Assembly (NCBI GenBank): GCA_015059425.1
Contig: SVAM01000003.1
Location: 1-64,000 of the forward strand
Origin: Bacillota bacterium
GTDB taxonomy: Bacteria > Bacillota_I > Bacilli_A > RF39 > UBA660
DNA length: 64,000 nucleotides
Reading direction: 5' to 3'
The notes below the pieces were generated by a model. That model worked only from the letters and a program-made list of their open reading frames with translations, did no database searches and was not told the origin of the DNA. The translations under genes and the position numbers were made by a program. Below are positions 50,768 through 61,144 of the stretch, one piece after another; position 1 is the first letter of the stretch, and every line of letters starts with the position of its first letter.

Positions 50768-53092
50768 TTAATTTTCAATAAATAAACCAGCATTTTCTAT
50801 ATGAATTAAAAATCTATCTTTAAAAGTTTGAATATCTTTTTGTTCTAACGTTTTATTATCACTACCCAAAATATATCTTATAGTATATTTATTTTCATAA
50901 ACGCCCAATAGTTCTCGTTTTTTTATTAATTTACTTTTAAATTCATTTAATAATTCATTTAAATCTTGATAGTTACTATCATTAATTTTAATAGTATAAT
51001 CTAAAGTAACAACAGGATATTTACTAACATCTTTTGCTAATACATCTAATTTACTAATATTAATATACTTATCAAAATCAATATCAATAGTAACCACGCA
51101 TTTCTTTTTAGCAAGTTTATTAGTACACGTTCTATTTAATACATTAATTTCTCCTATTTTATTATCATTAACATATATAATTTTACCTAAATTATCATCA
51201 TAATAATCTTTTTCATTAATATTATTAGTTAGAGATATATCTAAATTCTTTAATGATTTAAATAAATACTTAACAATACTTTTAGCCTCGTTGTATACTT
51301 TTTCTAAATTTTTCTCTTCATCAGCTAATATAATGCTTAAAATTCTATTGTTTTGATTATTTTTAATTACAGTACCAATTTCAAATATCTTAAAATTATT
51401 ATAATTTTTAAAATTTTCTTTAACTATATTTAGTAACGAAAAACTCATATCATCTCTTAAAATATTATTAGTTTCTTTCCCTAATAATTTAACATTGTTT
51501 TTAACAACATTTAATTCATTTAACAAATTAGTATCAAACCAAATATAACTATGAACTTCATTCATATCATATTTATCTGCAAGTAATTTTTTTACTTGAT
51601 ATTCTTCAGTAAATACATTCTCATGTTCTTTTGTTGAAAGTTCAAGTTTTAATGGTGTAGGTTCTATATTTTCAAGCCCATATATTCTTGCAATTTCTTC
51701 AATTAAGTCTTCTTTTATACTAATATCTTTAGTCGCTCTGTTTGTAGGAACAACAACTTTATAAACATCTTCTAAAACTTCCACTTTAAAACCTAAAGCT
51801 TCTAAAATAGTTACTACTTGTTCATCAGTTAATACTAAACCCATATAAACTTTTAAAGTCTTCTTATCTAATAATATCTCTTTAACATCAAGTTTATTTG
51901 GATATACATCAGTTAAATTAGATGCAATTACCATATCTGGATTTTCTTTACGAAGAAGATAAACCAAACGTAGTAATGCTAAATCAGTCATATTAGGATC
52001 CAAACTTTTTTCATAACGAGCAGAAGCTTCTGTTCTAAGTCCTAGTTTAACAGCAGTCCTTCTAATACTTCCAGCATTAAATGTAGCACTTTCTAAGAAA
52101 ACACTTGTTGTATCTTCTAATATTTCTGAGTCTAAACCACCCATTACACCTGCTACGCCAAAGTATTTATCTCCATTTTTAATCATTAACATATCACTAG
52201 TTAATTTTCTTTCTACACCATCTAAAGTAGTATAAGTATCACCATCATTAGCAAGACCGACTTCAATATTTTTAACAACTCTAGAATCAAAAGCATGCAT
52301 TGGTTGGCCTAATTCTAACATTAAATAATTAGTTAAATCTACCAATAATGAAATAGAACGCATTCCCACATAATATAAGAATATTTGCATATCTAAAGGC
52401 GTTTTATTATTTTTAATATTATCTATTTTAAGACCAGTATAACGATAGCATAAATTACTATCATTTATTTTAATATCCAAATCTTCTTTATCATTTTTTA
52501 TTTCCTCAATATCAAGTGGTAACAATTCATGATTAGTTATTGCACATATTTCGCGAGCTATACCATAATGACCCCACAAATCAGGTCTGTTAGTTAAAGA
52601 TTTATTATCTATCTCAACTATAATATCTTCTATTGGTAAATATTCTTTAACATCCCTACCATTTTCCCACTCATATGGTAAATCCATAATACCATCATGA
52701 TTATCACTTATTGCAAGTTCACGACCACTACAGCACATACCACTTGACATTACGCCACGAAGTGGACGACTTTTAATTTCCATTCCATCAATATGGCCAC
52801 CGACTTTTACATAAGCTGTTTTAAGCCCAACTCTAACATTTGGAGCCCCACACACAACCTGAATTAATTCAGCATCACCACAATCAACTTTTAAAATATG
52901 TAAGTGATCACTATCCGGATGATCTTCACATTCTTTGATTTCTGCAACTACTACACCATCAAAAGTATTACCAACAATACGGACATCTTCTACTTCTGCA
53001 GTACGAATAGTAAAAATATTCCAAATATTTAGAAAATCAATATCACTACTATTTTTTATGTGACTTTTTAATTTATTACAAGATATTAACAT
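50768..53092 (-). CDS. pheT: Phenylalanine--tRNA ligase beta subunit
   Basis: The 774-residue subunit has an N-terminal tRNA-binding EMAP-like domain (VVVAEIKECEDHPDSDHLHILKVDCG), the B3/4 editing domain, B5 domain, central catalytic-like core (DLVEEIARIYGLENI) and a C-terminal ferredoxin-fold anticodon domain (VSKYPVVTLDYTIKIN). It forms an alpha2beta2 enzyme with PheS that charges tRNA-Phe and edits mischarged Tyr. It lies 12 bp after pheS and shares its T-box. AGGAGG precedes the ATG. Confidence 0.95.
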   Translation of the reverse strand: MLISCNKLKSHIKNSSDIDFLNIWNIFTIRTAEVEDVRIVGNTFDGVVVAEIKECEDHPDSDHLHILKVDCGDAELIQVVCGAPNVRVGLKTAYVKVGGHIDGMEIKSRPLRGVMSSGMCCSGRELAISDNHDGIMDLPYEWENGRDVKEYLPIEDIIVEIDNKSLTNRPDLWGHYGIAREICAITNHELLPLDIEEIKNDKEDLDIKINDSNLCYRYTGLKIDNIKNNKTPLDMQIFLYYVGMRSISLLVDLTNYLMLELGQPMHAFDSRVVKNIEVGLANDGDTYTTLDGVERKLTSDMLMIKNGDKYFGVAGVMGGLDSEILEDTTSVFLESATFNAGSIRRTAVKLGLRTEASARYEKSLDPNMTDLALLRLVYLLRKENPDMVIASNLTDVYPNKLDVKEILLDKKTLKVYMGLVLTDEQVVTILEALGFKVEVLEDVYKVVVPTNRATKDISIKEDLIEEIARIYGLENIEPTPLKLELSTKEHENVFTEEYQVKKLLADKYDMNEVHSYIWFDTNLLNELNVVKNNVKLLGKETNNILRDDMSFSLLNIVKENFKNYNNFKIFEIGTVIKNNQNNRILSIILADEEKNLEKVYNEAKSIVKYLFKSLKNLDISLTNNINEKDYYDDNLGKIIYVNDNKIGEINVLNRTCTNKLAKKKCVVTIDIDFDKYINISKLDVLAKDVSKYPVVTLDYTIKINDSNYQDLNELLNEFKSKLIKKRELLGVYENKYTIRYILGSDNKTLEQKDIQTFKDRFLIHIENAGLFIEN

Positions 53093-53104
53093 ATTTTAAA
53101 CCTC

Positions 53105-54112
53105 CTAATTTATTTTAAACTGTTCTAAATAGCGAATATCCCCACTATTTAAAACTCTTATATCACTAATTTTATATTTCATCATTGCAAGTCTAGTTAA
53201 ACCTATACCAAAAGCAAAACCATTATATTTTTCCGGATCAATTCCACCTGCTTTTAATACATTAGGATGAACCATACCACCCGGAATTAATTCTATCCAG
53301 CCAGAATTTTTACAAGTAGGACAACCTTTGCCACCACATATTGTACAATTTATATCCATTTCATAACTAGGTTCAGTAAACGGGAAGAATCCCGGTCTTA
53401 ATCTTACTTTAACTTCTTGTTTCAAAACTTCACTTAAAACTTGTTGCATAACATACATTAGGTTACCAATAGAAATACCTTCATCTATAACCATACCTTC
53501 AAGTTGAAAGAAAGTATTTTCATGACATGCATCTATATCTTCATTTCTAAAAGTTCTTCCTGGAGCACAAACTCTTAAAGGCGCCCCATATTTTTCCATC
53601 GCATGAACTTGATTATCACTAGTTTGAGTTCTAAGAAGCATACCATTATCTAAATAATAAGTATCTTGCATATCACGAGCTGGGTGATCTTTAGGTATAT
53701 TTAAAGCTTCAAAATTATAATAATCAGATTCCATTTCTGGACCACTTACTATTGTAAATCCCATTCTTTTTAAAATATCGGTTACTTCCTTAGCAACAAT
53801 AGTTATTGGATGTAAAGAACCAATATTAACATCATAATCTAAAGTATCATCAAAAGTAACAGTAGTTTTATTTTCTAATTCCTCTAATTTCTTATTTACC
53901 ATTTCTTCCATTTCTTTTTTAGTATTATTAATTAAACTACCATATTTACGTTTATCATCTACACTCATATCTTTTAAAGAAGAAAGAATATCTTGTATTT
54001 CACTTTTTTTACCAACGTACATAGATTTAATGTTTAGAACATCCGCTTCTTTAGTAGCAACACTTAATTCAGTACTTAATTTTTCTTTCAAATTTAATAA
54101 TTTTTCTTCCAT
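53105..54112 (-). CDS. pheS: Phenylalanine--tRNA ligase alpha subunit
   Basis: The 335-residue subunit starts at 54112 with GGAGGAATT upstream. It has the N-terminal coiled-coil arm, the class II motif 2 region (LRVCAPGRTFRNEDIDACHENTFFQLEGM), the Cys-rich loop (CTICGGKGCPTC) and motif 3 (AFGIGLTRLAMMKYKI). It catalyses Phe activation and transfer. Expression is controlled by the T-box leader upstream. Confidence 0.97.
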   Translation of the reverse strand: MEEKLLNLKEKLSTELSVATKEADVLNIKSMYVGKKSEIQDILSSLKDMSVDDKRKYGSLINNTKKEMEEMVNKKLEELENKTTVTFDDTLDYDVNIGSLHPITIVAKEVTDILKRMGFTIVSGPEMESDYYNFEALNIPKDHPARDMQDTYYLDNGMLLRTQTSDNQVHAMEKYGAPLRVCAPGRTFRNEDIDACHENTFFQLEGMVIDEGISIGNLMYVMQQVLSEVLKQEVKVRLRPGFFPFTEPSYEMDINCTICGGKGCPTCKNSGWIELIPGGMVHPNVLKAGGIDPEKYNGFAFGIGLTRLAMMKYKISDIRVLNSGDIRYLEQFKIN

Positions 54113-54126
54113 TTTAATTCCTCCAT

Positions 54127-54300
54127 AAAATAAAAAAATCCTAGAATATTGGGACGAATTTTCCGCGGTACCACCCAACTTCTAGAATTTACTAGCTCTT
54201 TTTCGTTTATAGCACGACATACTATTTAAACTCCTAAATACGAAATTCATAATTTTCTTTATCTTTAGATATTTTCAGCCTATGATATCTAATCTCTCTT
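54127..54300 (-). promoter_or_regulatory. T-box riboswitch controlling pheST
   Basis: The leader contains the T-box antiterminator sequence TGGTACCGCG (54164-54173) and a terminator stem (CTAGAAGTTGGG with CCCAATATTCTAG) followed by T7. The specifier loop region reads GAATTTCG, with the Phe codon TTC at 54242-54244. Uncharged tRNA-Phe stabilises the antiterminator and allows readthrough. The remaining 5' part, 54301-54455, holds the probable TTGTTC/TATTAA promoter and the rubrerythrin terminator, but no gene. Confidence 0.92.
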
Positions 54301-54440
54301 AAGAACTAAAAATTATTACTTAATATTTAATCAATGTTTACGAACAATATTTTAACACTTTAAAACTTAAAAATCAAATCTTTTTTATAAACTTCTAAAT
54401 AAACCAAAAAATTCTTTTAACATAGAAATATATTAAAGTC

Positions 54441-54468
54441 AAAAAAAGAGAATTATTAATAATTCTCA
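54441..54468 (-). terminator. Terminator of rubrerythrin
   Basis: A perfect 10-bp palindrome GAGAATTATT/AATAATTCTC is followed by T7 in the minus direction. Confidence 0.8.
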
Positions 54469-54995
54469 GCTTTTAGTTCTATAAAACTTTGTGGATGAGC
54501 ACATACAGGACAAACCATTGGTGCTTTAGCCCCAACATATATATGACCACAATTACGACATACCCATACAACTTCTTCACCACGTTCAAATACTAAGTTA
54601 TCATTAATATTACCAACTAACTTCATGTATCTTTCTTCATGATGTTTTTCTATTGCTGCAACACCATCAAAAAGTTTAGCAATGCGGTCAAATCCTTCTT
54701 CTCTTGCAACTTCAGCAAATTCTTTATACATTTCTGTCCATTCATAGTTTTCGCCTTCAGCTGCATCTTTTAAGTTAGTTAAAGTATCAGGTACTTTCCC
54801 TCCATGTAATTCTTTGAACCATAATTTTGCATGCTCTTTTTCATTATTAGCAGTTTCTTCAAATATAGCGGCTATTTGTTCATATCCATCTTTTTTAGCT
54901 TGAGATGCATAATATGAATATTTATTTCTTGCTTGAGATTCTCCAGCAAAAGCAGCCATTAAATTAGCTTCTGTTCTTGAACCTTTTAATTCCAT
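54456..54995 (-). CDS. rbr: Rubrerythrin
   Basis: The 179-residue protein starts at 54995 with GGAGGTAAAAATT upstream. It has a ferritin-like diiron domain ([48 protein letters not shown]) and a C-terminal rubredoxin domain with [10 protein letters not shown] and [13 protein letters not shown]. Rubrerythrins reduce hydrogen peroxide to water in anaerobes. A sigma-A promoter (55015-55043) precedes it. Confidence 0.95.
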   Translation of the reverse strand: MELKGSRTEANLMAAFAGESQARNKYSYYASQAKKDGYEQIAAIFEETANNEKEHAKLWFKELHGGKVPDTLTNLKDAAEGENYEWTEMYKEFAEVAREEGFDRIAKLFDGVAAIEKHHEERYMKLVGNINDNLVFERGEEVVWVCRNCGHIYVGAKAPMVCPVCAHPQSFIELKAENY

Positions 54996-55014
54996 AATTT
55001 TTACCTCCAAAAAT

Positions 55015-55043
55015 ATTATATCGAAATAAAAAAATATTGTAAA
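55015..55043 (-). promoter_or_regulatory. Promoter of rubrerythrin
   Basis: TTTACA (55038-55043), 17 bp, TATAAT (55015-55020) on the minus strand. Confidence 0.7.
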
Positions 55044-55052
55044 TAATAAATT

Positions 55053-55075
55053 AAAAAATACCCGTAGGTATTTTT
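55053..55075 (-). terminator. Terminator of the small membrane protein gene
   Basis: AAAAATACC/GGTATTTTT stem with CGTA loop, directly after the stop at 55074-55076. Confidence 0.8.
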
Positions 55076-55217
55076 ATTTTTTTAATTTATCTTTATTTTT
55101 CTTTTTAATAGGATTTGTCATATCAACTAAATAGCCTATTAAAGCAAAAATTAATACTAATGCTATAACTAAAAACCAAATATAATTATTTAATATAAAA
55201 TCAACTAAATTATCCAT
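55074..55217 (-). CDS. Small 47-aa single-pass membrane protein
   Basis: A 47-residue frame with AGGAG seven bases before its ATG. The product is MDNLVDFILNNY followed by a transmembrane helix (IWFLVIALVLIFALIGYLV) and the basic tail TNPIKKKNKDK. It lies 31 bp behind yerB and ends in a terminator, so it is probably cotranscribed with yerB. Family not identified. Confidence 0.7.
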   Translation of the reverse strand: MDNLVDFILNNYIWFLVIALVLIFALIGYLVDMTNPIKKKNKDKLKK

Positions 55218-55248
55218 TTTTATTCTCCTAAGTAATTATATGAAACAA

Positions 55249-56307
55249 TTAATAAGTTATACTAATATTACCATTTTTAGGAACAATATGAATCCAAGTA
55301 TTTCCATCATTTACAGTTATTTCAGTACCATCTTGATATTTATATATTGTTTGAGCACTTCTAGAATTCTTTTCCCAAGTTATAGGTATAGCTACACCAT
55401 TAGTTATATAATAACCCTTCCCAGAACCTATATTTTTTAAATTTTGTCTACCATAATCATCAATAGAATAATTTTCCACTTCATAAGCAATTATATTTTT
55501 AACAGTATAATGATTACCAGTTTTATAATCTTTGTGTTCTTTATTATTAACATATTGTTTATAAACATTATTTTCGCTATCATAAACATAATTTGTAGTT
55601 GTTCCACTAGAATATTTCAAATCTACTTTATTAGCAGTTTGTACTCCTTTTAATTTACTTGTATCTATTGGAGTAGCACTATAATTTAATAATAAATCTT
55701 TATTTAATTCAGTTCTTTTGCTACCAATACCCTTGCCTAATTTTTCAATACTTGTAAATAAAGTATGTTCACTAGCTACAGGCAATTTTTCTCTCCACCC
55801 AGTTTTAGATTCACTTACTTCTATTCTATCAATTCCTAATTTACTAAAATCTGATTGTGCTTGAGGACTTTGTCCGTGATGTACGTATATAGCATCATTT
55901 TCCAACGCATAATCTAAATAATAATGTCTAGAACTTCTAACACTTCCTATCATTGTAGTTTCTTGGTCTTTAAATAAAGCTAAATATCTTGTAATGCCAC
56001 CTTCAACAATTATTTCATAAACCAAGTAAGCATCTTGAAGCCCTGAATGATAAGGTCTAGCAGTACTAAGATTATTAACCATTACCGCATAAGGTCTCGT
56101 TTTACTATTTAAATCAACTATTTGTACTTCAGGAATAATTTCTTCTTGCTCTTTATTATTTTCTACTTTATTATTTTTATTGTTTTCTTTTACTTCAGTT
56201 CCATTATTATTTAATAGTTTGGGTAAACCAAATATTAACCCACTTATTATTGCTAATAAAATAACTCCCAATATAATTAAATCTTTTTTCTTTACAACTA
56301 ATTTCAT
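55249..56307 (-). CDS. yerB: YerB-like DUF3048 membrane-anchored protein
   Basis: The 352-residue protein has an N-terminal membrane anchor (residues about 10-30) and an Asn/Lys/Glu-rich linker. The DUF3048 domain follows: RPYAVMVNNLSTARPYHSGLQDAYLVYEIIVEGGITRYLALF, IGSVRSSRHYYLDYAL, YVHHGQSPQAQ. DUF3048 proteins of Firmicutes are surface proteins of unknown function. There is no lipobox, unlike B. subtilis YerB. It precedes a small membrane protein. Confidence 0.9.
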   Translation of the reverse strand: MKLVVKKKDLIILGVILLAIISGLIFGLPKLLNNNGTEVKENNKNNKVENNKEQEEIIPEVQIVDLNSKTRPYAVMVNNLSTARPYHSGLQDAYLVYEIIVEGGITRYLALFKDQETTMIGSVRSSRHYYLDYALENDAIYVHHGQSPQAQSDFSKLGIDRIEVSESKTGWREKLPVASEHTLFTSIEKLGKGIGSKRTELNKDLLLNYSATPIDTSKLKGVQTANKVDLKYSSGTTTNYVYDSENNVYKQYVNNKEHKDYKTGNHYTVKNIIAYEVENYSIDDYGRQNLKNIGSGKGYYITNGVAIPITWEKNSRSAQTIYKYQDGTEITVNDGNTWIHIVPKNGNISITY

Positions 56308-56405
56308 ATTACCTCCATATTTTATATACCCAGTATAACATGTAAAAATTAAAAAGTAAATTTTTTAAATTAATTTTTTTAAAATTATTATAATTTAAAA
56401 AACGT

Positions 56406-56429
56406 AAAATAATGTCAAAAATAATGTCA
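56406..56429 (+). repeat. Tandem 12-bp repeat upstream of the 56.5 kb pair
   Basis: AAAATAATGTCA occurs twice without interruption (56406-56417 and 56418-56429), five bases before the -35 box of the downstream promoter. Confidence 0.7.
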
Positions 56430-56433
56430 GATA

Positions 56434-56462
56434 TTGTTTAACGAGTAAAAATATGATAATTT
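56434..56462 (+). promoter_or_regulatory. Promoter of the 56.5 kb pair
   Basis: TTGTTT (56434-56439), 17 bp, TAATTT (56457-56462), then GGAGG before the ATG at 56484. Confidence 0.55.
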
Positions 56463-56483
56463 ATAATAAATGGAGGTTTAAAT

Positions 56484-56957
56484 ATGGCTAATAATTACCC
56501 TAATGGATGGAAAGACGGATGGTCTTCAGCTGATCATGCAGAACAAAGTTATAGTCCCTATGCTGCTGAACGTGCGCAAAGAGAAGCTATGTCTGAAGCA
56601 AAAAACAGAGAAGCAGCTAGAACACAATATGAACAAGGTTTAGCAAATGAAAGAAAAGCACGCGAAAAAATAGAAGCAGAAAGAGCTCAAGAAGAATTCA
56701 TAAGAAATAAACGTGAAAGAGAAGCATATGAAAGAGCAGATAAAAAAACCGAAGCTGTAAAATTTCTTGTTGAACAAAAAAAAGCAGCATATAATCAAAA
56801 AAGTTGGTTTGGAAAAACAATGGCAAAAATGAGAGGAAAAGATTTTACAAGTCAATATAATAAATATTATCAAGAAGCAGAAAATAAAATATATGCTATG
56901 GATAATCATTCATTTGAAGTATTTTATGAAAACAATATTGAAGGAAAAAGTAGATAA
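56484..56957 (+). CDS. Uncharacterised charged helical protein
   Basis: The 157-residue protein begins MANNYPNGWKDGWSSADHAEQSYSPY and then forms a highly charged Arg/Glu/Ala helix (residues about 28-90). A basic hinge (SWFGKTMAKMRGKD) and another helix follow. No signal or membrane segment is present. It resembles no family I know. GGAGG precedes the ATG, and it is linked by one base (TAATG) to the next gene, so the two products probably interact. Confidence 0.65.
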   Translation: MANNYPNGWKDGWSSADHAEQSYSPYAAERAQREAMSEAKNREAARTQYEQGLANERKAREKIEAERAQEEFIRNKREREAYERADKKTEAVKFLVEQKKAAYNQKSWFGKTMAKMRGKDFTSQYNKYYQEAENKIYAMDNHSFEVFYENNIEGKSR

Positions 56958-57244
56958 TGGATGAAATAAACACAAGCTTTAAAGAGTATATAGAATCCTT
57001 TAAACAGATGAGTATTCCGGATAAACGTTTAGAGATAATTCATAGCATAAATGAAATAACTGTAATGTTTGATGCACTTGCTAAAAATTCAAATATTGAA
57101 TTATCATATTTAAAAAGTAATGAAGTATTAGATTTAAAACAAGGAAACGAATCCGAAGATGATTATTTAGAAGCATTACTAGTTTATATCGAGAATGCTA
57201 AATCAATGATTGGTGAATATTTAATTAAAAAAAATGAAATATAG
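56957..57244 (+). CDS. Uncharacterised 95-aa acidic helical protein
   Basis: The start overlaps the stop of the 157-aa gene, which indicates translational coupling. The product is acidic and helical (FKEYIESFKQMSIPDKRLEIIHSINEITVMFDAL, NESEDDYLEALLVYIENAKSMIGEYL), complementing the basic partner. Family not recognised. Confidence 0.65.
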   Translation: MDEINTSFKEYIESFKQMSIPDKRLEIIHSINEITVMFDALAKNSNIELSYLKSNEVLDLKQGNESEDDYLEALLVYIENAKSMIGEYLIKKNEI

Positions 57245-57246
57245 TT

Positions 57247-57273
57247 AGAATACTTAAAAGAGTATTCTTTTTT
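57247..57273 (+). terminator. Terminator of the 56.5 kb pair
   Basis: AGAATACT/AGTATTCT stem followed by T6. Confidence 0.85.
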
Positions 57274-57278
57274 ATGCA

Positions 57279-57306
57279 CAAAAAAAGAACCTATTTCTAG
57301 GTTCTA
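57279..57306 (-). terminator. Terminator of the str operon
   Basis: AGAACCTA/TAGGTTCT stem with a GAAA loop on the transcribed strand, followed by T7 in the minus direction after tuf. Confidence 0.88.
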
Positions 57307-57313
57307 ATTTTTA

Positions 57314-58483
57314 TTATTCAATAATTTCTGATACTACACCAGCACCAACAGTACGTCCACCTTCACGGATAGAGAATTTAGTACCATTTTCAAGTGCTAC
57401 TGGAGCAATTAATTCAACAGTCATGTCAACATTGTCGCCAGGCATAACCATTTCTACACCAGCTGGAAGTTCGATAACACCTGTAACATCAGTAGTTCTA
57501 AAGTAGAATTGTGGTCTGTAGTTAGAGAAGAATGGAGTATGACGTCCGCCTTCTTCTTTAGAAAGAACATACACACTTGCTTTAAATTTATGATGTGGAG
57601 TAACACTTCCTGGTTTAGAAAGAACTTGTCCACGTTCAACTTCATCACGAGAAATACCACGTAATAATACACCAGCATTATCTCCAGCTTGAGCAAAGTC
57701 AAGTGATTTTCTGAACATTTCAATACCAGTAACAACAGTTTTCTTAGTATCTTTTAATCCAACGATTTCAACTTCGTCATTTAATGATAATGTACCACGT
57801 TCAACACGTCCTGTAACAACAGTACCACGTCCTGAAATTGTGAATACATCTTCAATACTCATTAAGAATGGTTTATCAGTATCTCTTTCAGGAGCATCAA
57901 TATAAGAATCAACAGCAGCGATTAAATCACGGATTGATTGAGCAGCAGCTTCATCACCTTCAATAGCTTTAAGTGCAGAACCACGAACGATTGGACATTC
58001 AGCATCGAAATTGTATTCTCCTAATAATTCTCTGATTTCCATTTCTACTAAGTCTAATAACTCAGGATCATCAACTTGGTCACATTTGTTCATATAAACA
58101 ACAATTTTAGGAACACCAACTTGACGAGATAATAAGATATGTTCTCTTGTTTGAGGCATAGGTCCATCAGCAGCAGAAACTACAAGGATAGCCCCATCCA
58201 TTTGTGCAGCACCTGTGATCATGTTTTTAACATAGTCAGCATGTCCTGGACAGTCTACGTGAGCATAGTGACGAGTGTCAGTTTCATACTCAACGTGTGA
58301 AGTATTAATAGTAATACCTCTTTCTCTTTCTTCTGGTGCTTTGTCGATATTAGCATAATCAACAAATTCTTTACCAAAATATTTTGTAATAGCAGCAGTT
58401 AAAGTTGTTTTACCATGGTCAACGTGTCCAATAGTACCAATATTAACGTGCTCTTTAGAACGGTCAAATTTTTCTCTTGCCAT
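57314..58483 (-). CDS. tuf: Elongation factor Tu
   Basis: The 389-residue GTPase starts at 58483 with AAAGGAG upstream. G motifs [21 protein letters not shown] and GSALKAI are followed by the beta-barrel domains ([41 protein letters not shown]). It delivers aminoacyl-tRNA to the ribosome. It is the last gene of the str operon but has its own promoter in the 90-bp gap. Confidence 0.98.
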   Translation of the reverse strand: MAREKFDRSKEHVNIGTIGHVDHGKTTLTAAITKYFGKEFVDYANIDKAPEERERGITINTSHVEYETDTRHYAHVDCPGHADYVKNMITGAAQMDGAILVVSAADGPMPQTREHILLSRQVGVPKIVVYMNKCDQVDDPELLDLVEMEIRELLGEYNFDAECPIVRGSALKAIEGDEAAAQSIRDLIAAVDSYIDAPERDTDKPFLMSIEDVFTISGRGTVVTGRVERGTLSLNDEVEIVGLKDTKKTVVTGIEMFRKSLDFAQAGDNAGVLLRGISRDEVERGQVLSKPGSVTPHHKFKASVYVLSKEEGGRHTPFFSNYRPQFYFRTTDVTGVIELPAGVEMVMPGDNVDMTVELIAPVALENGTKFSIREGGRTVGAGVVSEIIE

Positions 58484-58515
58484 ATTTTTTTCTCCTTTCA
58501 AATATTTACTCTTAT

Positions 58516-58544
58516 ATTTTATCTAATGCTTGAACTTTTTTCAA
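58516..58544 (-). promoter_or_regulatory. Internal promoter before tuf
   Basis: TTGAAA (58539-58544), 17 bp, TAAAAT (58516-58521) on the minus strand, in the fusA-tuf gap. The -35 overlaps a small inverted repeat (CTTGAA/TTCAAG). Confidence 0.6.
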
Positions 58545-58573
58545 GTATTATTTAAGTTTAGTTGTGTTAAATA

Positions 58574-60646
58574 TTAGTTAACACTGTTCTTTTTAATAAT
58601 TTCTTCTGAAATTGATTTTGGAACTTCTTCATAATGATCAAGTACCATTGTGAAGTTACCACGTCCTTGTGTATTAGAACGTAAGCTAGTTGCATAACCA
58701 AACATTTCAGCTAGTGGAACCATAGCTTTAATAGATAAAGCGTTACCACGAGATTCTTGTCCCATTGGTTTTCCACGACGACTAGTTAAGTCACCCATAA
58801 CGTTACCCATGTATTCATCAGGTACGATTACTTCAACACTCATAATTGGTTCAAGTAATACTGGTTGACATTTATTTTTAGCTTCTTTTAAAGCCATAGA
58901 AGCAGCAATTTTGAAAGCCATTTCAGATGAGTCAACATCGTGGTATGAACCATCAAATAATGTTGCTTTAACATCTACCATTGGATAACCTGCTAATATT
59001 CCGCCAGCCATAGCTTCTTGTAAACCTTTATCAGTTACTGGAATATATTCACGAGGAACTACACCACCAACGATAGCATCAACAAATTCATAACCTTTTT
59101 CAGGATTTGGTTCAAATTTAACCCAAACATGTCCATATTGTCCACGTCCACCTGATTGTTTAATGTATTTACCTTCACATTCAGCAGCAACTTTAATAGT
59201 TTCACGGTAAGCAACTTGTGGTTTACCACTATTACATTCAACGTTAAATTCTCTTCTCATACGATCAATAATAACATCTAAGTGTAACTCACCCATTCCT
59301 GATAAAACTGTTTGACCAGTTTCATGATCAGTTTTAACTCTTAAAGTTGGGTCTTCTTCAACCAATTTTTGAATAGCTAAAGCCATTTTATCTTGATCGT
59401 TTTTACTTTTTGGTTCAATAGCAATATCAATAACTGGTTCTGGGAATTCCATACCTTTCATAATACAAGGATTTTTTTCATCACAAAGTGTATCAGCAGT
59501 AGTAGTATTCTTTAGACCTACAGCTGCAGCTATTTCACCAGCATAAACGTCAGTAATCTCTTTTCTTTGGTTAGCATGCATTTGTAAGATACGACCAATT
59601 CTTTCTTTTTCACCCTTAGTTGAGTTTAAAACATAAGAACCACTTTTTAAAATACCAGAGTATACACGGAAGAAAGATAATCTTCCAACGAATGGATCAG
59701 TCATAATTTTGAATGCTAAAGCAGTAAATGGTTCTGAATCGCTCGGATGACGTAAAACATCATTTCCATCTTTATCAGTACATACAATTGCTTCAACATC
59801 TAGTGGACTAGGTAAGTAGTCAACTACAGCATCAAGTAATGGTTTAATACCTTTATTACTTAAAGCATCAGCACATAATACCGGGAAGAATTCAACGGAT
59901 AAAGTTGCTTTTCTTATAGCACTTTTTAGTTCTTCTTCAGTAATTTCTGCACCATCTAAATATTTCATCATTAATTCTTCATCATGATCAGCTACAGTTT
60001 CAATTAATAATGTACGATATTCTTCTACTTTATCTAACATATCAGCAGGAATATCAACTTCTATAGCATTTTCTTGTTCACTTCCATCAAATTCATAAGC
60101 TTTTCTAGTAACTAAGTTAACTATACCTTTGAATTCAGATTCAGCACCTATTGGAAGTTCGATTGGAGCAGCAACTGCACCTAATCTGTCTTTAATAGTT
60201 TTTAAACTGTAATAGAAATCAGCTCCCATTTTTCCCATTTTGTTTGCACAAATCATTCTAGGAACTTTATATTCATTAGCTTGTCTCCAAACAGTTTCAG
60301 TTTGAGGTTCAACACCAGCTTGTGCATCGATTAAAGCAACAGCTCCATCTAAAACACGTAAGCTTCTTTGAACTTCGATAGTAAAGTCTACGTGTCCTGG
60401 AGTATCGATAATATTTAGACGATGTCCTTTCCAGTGAGCAGTTGTAGCTGCACTAGTAATTGTGATACCTCTTTCTTTTTCTTGAGCCATCCAGTCCATT
60501 TGAGATTCACCATCATGAGTCTCACCTATTTTATGAGTTATTCCAGTATGGAATAAAATTCTTTCAGTAGTAGTAGTTTTACCAGCATCTATGTGAGCCA
60601 TGATACCAATATTTCTAATTTTATCTAAACTAACATCTCTTGCCAT
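58574..60646 (-). CDS. fusA: Elongation factor G
   Basis: The 690-residue GTPase has G1 [10 protein letters not shown], switch [10 protein letters not shown] and G4 NKMGKMG, followed by domains [64 protein letters not shown]4 is normally NKMDRxG; here Asp is replaced by Gly (NKMGKMG), the Asp being the guanine-contact residue. It drives translocation. It lies 6 bp after rpsG in the str operon. Confidence 0.97.
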   Translation of the reverse strand: MARDVSLDKIRNIGIMAHIDAGKTTTTERILFHTGITHKIGETHDGESQMDWMAQEKERGITITSAATTAHWKGHRLNIIDTPGHVDFTIEVQRSLRVLDGAVALIDAQAGVEPQTETVWRQANEYKVPRMICANKMGKMGADFYYSLKTIKDRLGAVAAPIELPIGAESEFKGIVNLVTRKAYEFDGSEQENAIEVDIPADMLDKVEEYRTLLIETVADHDEELMMKYLDGAEITEEELKSAIRKATLSVEFFPVLCADALSNKGIKPLLDAVVDYLPSPLDVEAIVCTDKDGNDVLRHPSDSEPFTALAFKIMTDPFVGRLSFFRVYSGILKSGSYVLNSTKGEKERIGRILQMHANQRKEITDVYAGEIAAAVGLKNTTTADTLCDEKNPCIMKGMEFPEPVIDIAIEPKSKNDQDKMALAIQKLVEEDPTLRVKTDHETGQTVLSGMGELHLDVIIDRMRREFNVECNSGKPQVAYRETIKVAAECEGKYIKQSGGRGQYGHVWVKFEPNPEKGYEFVDAIVGGVVPREYIPVTDKGLQEAMAGGILAGYPMVDVKATLFDGSYHDVDSSEMAFKIAASMALKEAKNKCQPVLLEPIMSVEVIVPDEYMGNVMGDLTSRRGKPMGQESRGNALSIKAMVPLAEMFGYATSLRSNTQGRGNFTMVLDHYEEVPKSISEEIIKKNSVN

Positions 60647-60652
60647 ATACTA

Positions 60653-61120
60653 TTACCATCTATAATGAGCAAATGCTTTATTTGCTTCAGCCATTTTATG
60701 AGTATCTTCACGTTTTTTAACAGCTCCACCAACACCATTAGAAGCGTCGATAAGTTCATTTGCTAAATTAATGGCCATTCCCTTTCCATTTCTTGTTTTT
60801 GCATAGTTTACAATCCAACGTAATGCTAAAGTTTGTCTTCTTTCATCTGTTACTTCAACTGGAACTTGATAGTTTGAACCACCAACACGACGAGACTTAA
60901 CTTCTAAGTTAGGCATTACATTTTCTAATGCAGCATTATAAACTTCCATTGGGTCTTTACCAGTTTTTTCTTTAATGATATCAAATGCTTCATAAAGAAT
61001 TTTTTCAGCAGTACCCTTTTTACCATCCTTCATAATTCTGTTAATTAACTTAGTAACAGTTTTAGAATTATATATAGGATCTGGTAATACATCTCTTTTT
61101 ATTGCACGTCTTTTACGCAT
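60653..61120 (-). CDS. rpsG: 30S ribosomal protein S7
   Basis: The 155-residue protein [27 protein letters not shown]... with [22 protein letters not shown] is typical S7, the assembly initiator of the 16S 3' domain. It lies 24 bp after rpsL in the usual str order. AAAGGAG precedes the ATG. Confidence 0.98.
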   Translation of the reverse strand: MRKRRAIKRDVLPDPIYNSKTVTKLINRIMKDGKKGTAEKILYEAFDIIKEKTGKDPMEVYNAALENVMPNLEVKSRRVGGSNYQVPVEVTDERRQTLALRWIVNYAKTRNGKGMAINLANELIDASNGVGGAVKKREDTHKMAEANKAFAHYRW

Positions 61121-61144
61121 AATTTAAAACTCCTTTCTTAAATA

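Noticed and set aside
54301-54440. A gene between pheS and rubrerythrin
   Set aside because: No frame with a ribosome site; the stretch is T-box leader, its promoter region and AT-rich sequence.
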